Below, piece after piece: positions 57,001-64,000 of a stretch of DNA of 64,000 nt (positions within the stretch are counted from its first letter, which is position 1; the number at the start of each line of letters is the position of its first letter). The stretch comes from Pezicula radicicola (lineage: Eukaryota > Ascomycota > Leotiomycetes > Helotiales > Dermateaceae). The notes below the pieces were generated by a model that saw only the letters and a list, made by a program, of their open reading frames with translations, was not told where the DNA came from and made no database searches. The translations under genes were made by a program, and so were the position numbers. The stretch is taken from positions 1-64,000 of the forward strand of contig PDUO01000106.1 of assembly GCA_003008705.1 (NCBI GenBank), in the 5' to 3' direction.

Positions 57001-60000
57001 GCTTGTTGTGGCCAAGACAGTTGAAGAATGCAGATCCATCGAATTCCTCTAAGAAGCGATTGAATTTCCCGAGGGTGTCTTCTGTATCTAAGACTTCGAA
57101 AGCCTTCTTTCGACCGGAAAGCATAGCAGGTGCATTGTCTGTGACTATAGTGATGGCTTTGGCAATGTGGGCAACGGATGTTGACGCCAGAGATGTTGCG
57201 AGAGATTCGATACGAGCGTTTAACGTGGCATCGTCCAATTCTTCTGAGCACGACGGGGTCTCATCAAGCCATGTCTTGTATCGGCGAAGTTCTGGAATGA
57301 CATCTAGACCGGCAGTCGATCTCCGAGAGGCTGACAAGCTCATCCAACGTTGCGGCGTAGGCTTGATTCTCTCGCGTCGTCTTCACGAGAGTGTTAAGAG
57401 CTTCAGTCTCAATATGTGGTACCCACTCACTCCGCGCGGTAATGGGCGCGCGTTCTTCTACATCACCCTTTGTAAAGGATGCCAGACGAATATTCGGGAG
57501 CTCGATGATGGGTTCGTCGCTAGCTGCAACCGTGCCTGTTCCACAGACCCCGCTGCCGACGGGCTTAGCTATCGCTGACACTACTAGATTGTTGACAGTG
57601 CAGTGGCGAAGGATTAACGAACCCACGCTAGCGAGAATGACTTGATGGTAGTCATACGTGAGTCCGTACCGAGCGGCAATACTGAGAAGTTGGAAGTAGG
57701 AATCTAATATGACAGGGTGAAGGTGGTAGAATTGCTCGTCTCCATGCCAATTGTTGCGGACTTGTGCGCGAGCACCTCGTACGCCGGTCGTTGTCGTCGT
57801 GATGTCTTGGAGACTCTCAAAATGGTAGCCATAGTCGAGGCCCTCACGGCGCATGGTATCGTACCAACGCTTGCTAGAAGCTTTACGCGGCAGATCCTCC
57901 TGCGCAGCAACGCGATTACGCATGGCGTCTTTTTCGTCCCGAGCCTAAATCTCGCCAGAACAGTGTTTGGTCTAGGTGTGTCCGTTGTGTAATGCGATGC
58001 GGAACTCCCACCATTCGCTATCTAGTGAATCTATTAGACGGAGCCGATAGAAAGTGGTCACAAGCTCTTTGAGCGAACTCTCGTTGATAACTAAGGCGTT
58101 GCGCACGGCAACATTTCGAAACTCAACCGCTTCTTCGACGCCAGTGATCTAACGGATAGCCTCAGCCGCCATGGCGATGTACCCAGCGAAGGGGGAGATA
58201 ACATCCGCGTTGATCGTATGGTCACGTATCCATGGAGCATTCTCAATATACAGCAAGTTCCGCCACACCGGCTCGAGGTCTGTGGTGTCAGGGACCTTTG
58301 CACCCAAAAGGTCATGGTGTGGGTGTTTGCGCATGCGCCACTCATAAGCGATGCGGGATTTCGCTCCAATGACTGCGATGATGATCCCATGGGTAAGGGG
58401 GCAGATCTGAGAGGGCGTTGCCAGCCGGCATCAACGCCTGAAGATTAAAGGATACATGCTGGGCAAAGAGTTGGCCAAGAGCGGAAAGCCAGTTTTCGGC
58501 ACTGTTAGTTCATCGGGCCAAAGTTGAAATGTATGATGTACTACTGGAGTATTGGGTGAGAATCTAACGAAGGGGTCCGGCCAGGGCTGCATAGGGACCA
58601 ACTTCAAGGAAAACCTGCTTGGAGGGGCCAACGTACTGTTCAATAGCGGAGCTTACGGCTGATATGAACAACACAGGGAATTCCAGGTTGGTCTGCTAGT
58701 ATTTGGGTCTAAATCTACTCCTCGCGGCAGGGGCGAGGAACTCGCCTGAAACACTTGAGAAGAATGGAAGAGTGTGCGTGTTGCCCACGATGCCGGCGTC
58801 GGTCATGCTCGCATAGTATTCAGCCCCGATTTCTGCTATATGTGGCGAGTAATAAGCTTTCTCAACTTTGAGCATGGTGGCTAGGACTCCAGAGCCCGAC
58901 TGCTTGATGCTCTTGACTATTTCTTCTACTGGGCCTGCATCTCCTGATATTATTACACTATTTGGCGTGTTGTCATAGGCGAGCACTACGCCAGGGACGA
59001 GATACTTCTTGGCAGCCTCCTAAACTCATACCCAAAGCTCCCATGGCACCCTTGCGACTCTGCCGCGTGGTTACTAGCCTACGCAGGAAAGCCACAATGA
59101 TAGCCTCGCGGGCGCTGAGGCCGCCAACGGTGTATACGGTAGCAATCTCGCCGCTGGAGTGGCCAAGTACTGCGGCCGGGCGGATCCCAATCGAAGCGTA
59201 AGTGTCTACCAAGGTGATCTACAGGGCTGTGCATAAAGGCTGAGAGAACTCGGCTTCTTCAACACAACTCTTCAGTGCAGGTTTACAGAGCTCTTCGTCA
59301 ATGGTCCATGACGGAGTAAGCGGGCCTAGCTCTTGGAGTATCTTGTCGAGGGATGCAATCGTGTTGCTAAAGACTGGATTGGTCTTGGAACGGAGGAGCT
59401 CGTAGCCCATACGTACCCATTGTACGCCCTGGCTGGTGAAGACCATCACCAGGGAAGTTTCCTGGTTTTGTTGAACTTTGGTGGAGGGAGCGGGAACGGC
59501 CAGCGTGATCTTGTTACTCGTGTAGACGGCAAATGTACGATACGGCAGATACTCTCGCTTATTAGCGAGGGTGTATACTACATCTGACAGTAGATCTGGG
59601 TTTTTGTCAAGGAATACCTCGACTTCTCGCCCATGGCCTTGAGAGATACTGGGATATTAGCAGAGAAGAGCAATAGATGTGGTGTATTTGACGCTGCTCT
59701 ACTGGTCTCGAACTTGCGTGTCGTATTGAAACTGGCTGTTGACTCGATGATAGCGTAGGCATTGGAACCACCAAGACCGAAGCTACTAACGCTACGCGCT
59801 CGTCACGATCTTCAGGCCATGGTGTTGGTTCAGTAGGAACGATGAGATTCGTATCCTCGAATAGGATTGCAGAGTTACGTGGAAGGGATTTGATGTTCGG
59901 GGGAATCGTGTGGTTCTCTAAAGCAAGGACGGCCGTAAGAATGCCCACAAGGCTAGCCGCGCCCTCTGCGTGGCCGAGATTTGCCTTAACTGAGCCAATG

Positions 60001-61212
60001 TGTACACCGGCTTTGCCGAAGCAGGCAGACACGGCCGCCATTTCAATGGGGTCACCAGTTCTTGTCCCCATGCCGTAGTACTGGAAGAAGCCTGTTCTAG
60101 CAATGTCGGTGATGCCAGTATTCCGGTATACTTGCCTGATCAGCGCTTCTTGTACCTGAGCGCTGGGTTGTGAAACTATTGATGTATAGCCGTTGTGGTT
60201 GGCTACCGAGCCGGTAACGACTACATGGACAGGGTTGCCATCCCGAATCACGACCGCCAAGGGCTTGAGGTAGATAGCGATGATACCCTCGCTGCATACG
60301 TAGCCATTTACGTTGGCTGAAAAGGTATTGCATGAGCCATCGAGGCTGAGAACGCCTTGCTCCGAGTTTCCGGCGGTCATGGCCAGGGCCATGATGATAT
60401 TACTACCGCCAACGATGGCGGATGTATAGTCGCCGCGCGCAATGGCCATGCATACCTCATTGACGCCGATGAGAGGAGCAGAGCAAGCTGTCCGCACCGT
60501 CACACTGGGGCCGTGCAAGTCGAGCTCGTGGGAGAGGCGATTGGAGACCATGAAGTTGTGTAGGCCAAGGACTTGGTAGATGCCATGGGCCTGTGTATCA
60601 CGGACCGAGACATTGTACCAGTCCTGGCCGTAGCTGCTAATGTATACACCGATATTGGAACCCTTCTAGCCCGTCTCGCTGGAATCATCGAGGGCCTTAC
60701 TGGCGACCTCGAGAAGCAAGCGCTACTGGGGGTCAAGGGTCTCAACTTCGCTACGGGGTATAGGGAAGAACGACGTATCCAGCACGGCTAGGTCATTGGT
60801 AGAATCGAGAAAGTACCCCTGCTGAGCAATGATGCTGCCGGGCTTCTTGCCCGGTGAATGGAAGGCGGAGATATTGTAGCGGGAGGACGGCACAGGCCTG
60901 TGAGCGTCCCGGCCGGCGTAGAGAAAGGACCATAGTTCCGAGGGTGAGTGGACGCCTCCGGGTAGTCGACATACTATACCGCAGATGGCAACAGACTGGA
61001 AGGGCCTTTGTATATTTGGGGGCGTGTCGATACCCTCTTTGTGAGTGTTGGTGTCAATATGACCGTTTGCCCCGTTCGAGCCGTTGATCACACTGTGACC
61101 ATTTGTGTAGAGGATATTGACCCTGTTTGATTGGGTCACATCGTCTTGGCCAAAGTGATTTGAAGACCCATCGGTCCCGTTGGAGTGACCGTTTATAATG
61201 GTCTGAATCTCT
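54008..61212 (-). pseudogene. Highly reducing polyketide synthase (KS-AT-DH-MT-ER-KR), broken, no ACP
   Basis: Leftward: KS (61000-59750) with TACSAPLIGVNE (Cys at 60485-60483) and VKANLGHAEGAAS, but QYYGMGTRTGDPIE where ECHGTGT is usual, so the first catalytic His is Tyr. AT (59450-58510) with AAVLGHSSGEIA. DH (58350-57430) with WIRDHTINADVISPFAGYIA (His kept, Gly of HxxxG changed) and VILDSYFQL. MT (57340-56500) with VLELGAGIGSATAGIV in a 511-codon open frame that runs through the linker into the ER start. ER (55920-55030) with SGCGGVGLAAIQLARMIGAE. KR (54970-54200) with LLVGGLGGLGRS and SLSGIVGQPGQANYASANTF, catalytic residues kept. The frame stops at 54008 soon after KR with no ACP. Stops at conserved Gln/Trp include TAG in DPQ-stop-RLLLEV (60725-60723), CTAL-stop-ITLVD and AEAIR-stop-ITG. 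Introns are visible in ER. No start ATG is recognisable; similarity reaches about 61212. Confidence 0.9.
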
Positions 61213-62191
61213 CAAGCGGAAGTAATAGCCTACTATGAATGGGAATGGATAATGCTGTCTACCCTATTGACCTGTAATTATCGGCTGTTCTTGGGTGTAT
61301 AAGTGAGAAACTTATATGATTCTCAATGTTGTAATCATCCATATATACGGCTGATAAAAGAGAAGATTGCTATATATTGTCCCGTAGTACAGGTAAAGAT
61401 GATGTACAGTATATACTACTATCTCTGAGCAGTGTCCGGATTTGTAGTTTGGCTGATGGCAAAAGCTTATACTAATGGTGAGTTTTCGAGCCTCGAGTAT
61501 GTATACTGTTACAGAAGCGTATCGTGAAGTTGTGGAGAGCCGGTGGACCCCGGAAACCCCTGCTTCATGAGTAAGGCTAGGGGTATTGGTATGCCAAGGG
61601 TCTAAGTAATCGACTGGCATTGATTTGGCTTTACTATATCGAGATTATACTAACTATATGGTACTGTAGATTAACCATGGTATCGGAATGGAGCCGAAGA
61701 TGCTTTCAGGACGAGGTTGGCCTTACTAGGCGCCGTGCGTACGTAAGGTGAATAGTAATTGTGATCCTTGAGATCTTAATGTCCTTGGCATGCATCCAGC
61801 GTAGTAAGTACATCAAAATGCAACCACACAAACAGTAAGCAGACTAGGCACGGCCCGGCATAATAGCGGGGCCGACTAAGGGAGGCGTCCATTTGTAACA
61901 GGCATGTACAAGCCTATGCCAATTTGCAACGCCACGTTAAGAGTAGAGTAGCGGGAACATCCGAGTCGCGATATACATTAGTGAGAGATGCTGCTTACTT
62001 CTAACTGCTGAATTCCCTCCTCTCTATTTAGCGCTTTCGATGAACCCCCTCCCCCCCCAAGCTTTACTTCTGAATCATAGTCTTTGATTTCTGCGAGACT
62101 AGACTCTAGGATGGAAAAAGTCGTGAGCCGCAATGACCGTCCTGCGTCGTAGGCGGAGCTGGATGTAATTATAATACGGGAAGACGGTGTC
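61213..62191. promoter_or_regulatory. Divergent promoter region between PKS and MFS relics
   Basis: The PKS reads left and the transporter reads right from this ~1 kb gap, so it would have been a shared upstream region. I see no gene in it and no specific binding-site array. A C-run CCCCCTCCCCCCCC lies at 62044-62057. Confidence 0.4.
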
Positions 62192-63824
62192 ATGAAGCCG
62201 CGGGAAAGAAAGTATTATTCCTTCTACTTATCAATACTTATACTAGCGATGATCAGTGTAATTGTATCCTGGGATGTAACAGCTCTGTCTTTGGCTTTAC
62301 CTGTAAGTCTCTCACTAAGCGGTATAGCATTAGCGACGGCCACGGCTGACTGACTACGAAATCGCGCAGGTCATTGCTGACCAGCTACATAGAATAATCT
62401 TCCAATCATTTTGGGCCAGCTTAGCCTTCATCCTCGGCATTGCGGTCACTCAGCCTATCTATGCCAGTATCTCGGACGTGGTGGGCTACAAATATGTTCT
62501 CTATACCTCCATTATCCTCTTCGGTATCGGATGTATTATCTTTGCTACCGCAACAGATATAAACATTATTGTCGCTGGCCGGCTGATTAAAGGTCTTAAT
62601 GCTGATGGGCTAGAATCTTATAGACTATTATCCTCTGCGATATCACAACCCTAAAGGAGCGACTGCGCTGGCTAGGAGTTATGTCTAGTGTAAATACGGT
62701 GGGAGCTATAAGCGGGCCGTTCATCGGATGTATATTTGCCGAGTAGGTTGGGTAGCTGTGGCTTGGCTGGATCAATCTGATCACAGGAGGTATTACTGGT
62801 ATATTGGTATTCTTCTTTCTTCACTTAGCGCCTATCGAGGGTGACATCAAAGACAAGATGAGAAAGCTTGACTAGTCTGGATTTGCCCTCTTCACAGTCA
62901 TTGGTACTACTATAGCGCTGCCGCTGAGCTAGGTTAATACGCTGTATGCTTGGGGATCTTGGCAGAGTCTTGTTCCGCTCGTTGTTAGACTATTGCTCCT
63001 CGTTCCGTTTAGGTTTATTGAGAAGAGGGCGGTAGTACCCATGATTCCGTATCAAATCTTTGACAACGTCTCCATTATCACAGGGACTGTGTCTGGACTC
63101 CTCTACAGCTCATTGCTGAACCCTATACTCCTTTATCTCCCACTGTTCTTCTAGGTGGTATGCGTCGAAACTCCTATCGAAGCCGCTAAGTCGATTCTAC
63201 CACTCTACTGCCTAATCGTGGCAATGAGAATCTTGTGTCGATGCTAATAGATTGGAGTCGAAAGTATCGCATTGCGTTGTGGGCAGGCTGGAGCCTTACA
63301 ACGATATTCCTGGACCTGAACTACACTATAGGCGCCGATACTAGTAGAGCTCACGCTTATGCCTTCCAAGCTATCCTTGGTGCTGGTCTTGGCACGGCTC
63401 TAATGGCAACCATGATAACAGTCCTGTCGAGTGTGAGAAGGGTCGATGACGAGGGACTTGCCGCCGTGATTCTTGTCACTGCGCGTTTCGTAGGCTCCGT
63501 GCTGGGCTTGGCTATCTGTTCGACTATCTTCAACTCGATGTTCCAAAAAGGTCTCTCCTCGCTCAAAGACCTACTTGAGCAACTTGCAGTACTGGAAGAT
63601 GCAAGCCAAGCTGTGGGTTTTATACTACGACTGAGGGAGATTCACGTGTCAGAGGATATTATGTATATCGTGACGGGGGCGTATAAGGATGCTTTCTAGA
63701 CTGTCTAGGTGGTATTGGCTGCCTTTTCGGGTTTGGTAGCGCTACTCTCGGTGCCAACTAGAGAGAATTCTCTGGAGAAAGACGATGTCGGTCGGCAGCG
63801 GTTTATAGCACCGTTGTTAGAGTA
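62192..63824 (+). pseudogene. MFS multidrug/toxin exporter (DHA14 type), broken
   Basis: The ATG at 62192 opens MKPRERKYYSFYLSILILAM, then ISVIVSWDVTALSLALP, then a 67-bp intron (62303-62369, GTAAGT, CTGAC, GCGCAG), then VIADQLHRIIFQSFWASLAF, TQPIYASISDVVGYKYVLYT and ATATDINIIVAGRLIKGLNA. The order of helices and the D(x)4GRxxxL-like loop between TM2 and TM3 fit the 14-TM DHA family. After a 1-nt frameshift near 62640 it continues ITTLKERLRWLGVMSSVNTV, GPFIGCIFAE, and later FLHLAPIEGDIKDKMRKLD, with stops at expected Trp or Gln (KLD-stop-SG, LS-stop-VNTLYAW, FF-stop-VVCVETP). The last ~154 codons are open (63235-63699), ending near PLLE at 63824. It is divergent from the HR-PKS and was probably the exporter for its product. 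Confidence 0.85.
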
Positions 63825-64000
63825 ACTTATTATAGATTGTAATATATCCTATTGAATTTCGCCTTGAAAAGATATACCTTAATAACTTAAAATCTCAGAT
63901 TTTGCACATCATGCTAGTGCCCACAAGCCATAGCGTCTTGTAAATCACGTTTTTGGCTCTATGTCATCTCAGTTACGGACCCACTAGATGAAGTAAACAA

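Noticed and set aside
55865..57578. Plus-strand frames of 60-210 codons over the large PKS
   Set aside because: All are antisense shadows of the MT and linker coding sequence of the PKS.
41685..61212. The two PKS remnants as one gene split by an insertion
   Set aside because: Both contain their own KS, AT and DH domains with different sequences, so they are two genes.

Overview
The window is nuclear DNA of a filamentous ascomycete (Pezizomycotina). The evidence is: short introns of about 45-85 bp with GT...AG ends and CTAAC/CTGAC-type branch points; fungal-only gene families (HET domain, NACHT and NB-ARC NLR-like proteins with ankyrin or TPR repeats, DUF3435, iterative highly reducing polyketide synthases, DHA14-type MFS exporters); and strong signs of repeat-induced point mutation (RIP). 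The genus cannot be read from the sequence; a lichen-forming or plant-associated lineage would fit. I saw no rRNA, tRNA or CRISPR.

Layout. 1-4575 is an AT island in which CA, TG and CG are almost absent (saturated RIP), with a tandem ~0.95 kb duplication inside; a probable LTR end closes it near 4795. 5.7-27.2 kb is a graveyard of self/non-self recognition and cell-death type genes: an NLR-type N-terminal domain (-), a NACHT gene (+), a HET-domain gene (+), an ankyrin gene (+), and a head-to-head pair made of a C2H2-NACHT-ankyrin gene (-) and a subtilisin-like protease gene (+). Between them lie fragments of a Nudix hydrolase, an aldehyde dehydrogenase, a secreted protein and a DUF7924-like protein. 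27.5-29.4 kb holds a decayed low-complexity gene. 30.7-31.9 kb (-) is a DUF3435 tyrosine-recombinase-like remnant. 32.3-37.1 kb (+) is a recently broken DUF7708-like/NB-ARC/TPR NLR with readable introns. 37.6-38.3 kb is an alpha/beta-hydrolase relic.

Only four genes look convincingly intact: a 235-aa protein (38992-39699, -), an FHA-domain serine/threonine kinase (40036-41616, +), a 338-aa protein (46368-47466, -) and a 208-aa protein (48177-49070, +). The last two are divergent and separated by a ~60 bp minisatellite. They sit between two broken polyketide synthase genes: a KS-AT-DH-partial MT remnant (41.7-46.1 kb, -), cut off in the methyltransferase, and a nearly full KS-AT-DH-MT-ER-KR gene (54.0-61.2 kb, -) that lacks a recognisable ACP. 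A broken MFS exporter (62.2-63.8 kb, +) is divergent from the second PKS; together they look like the core of a dead secondary-metabolite cluster.

Common thread. In gene after gene, in-frame stops fall at conserved Gln or Trp positions (CAG/CAA to TAG/TAA, TGG to TAG), and some catalytic residues changed by the same transitions (His to Tyr in one KS and in the protease). This is the mark of C-to-T change in CA context on either strand, so RIP or a RIP-like process appears to have inactivated much of this accessory region while leaving small islands untouched. All family assignments are by eye from conserved motifs; no database search was run.
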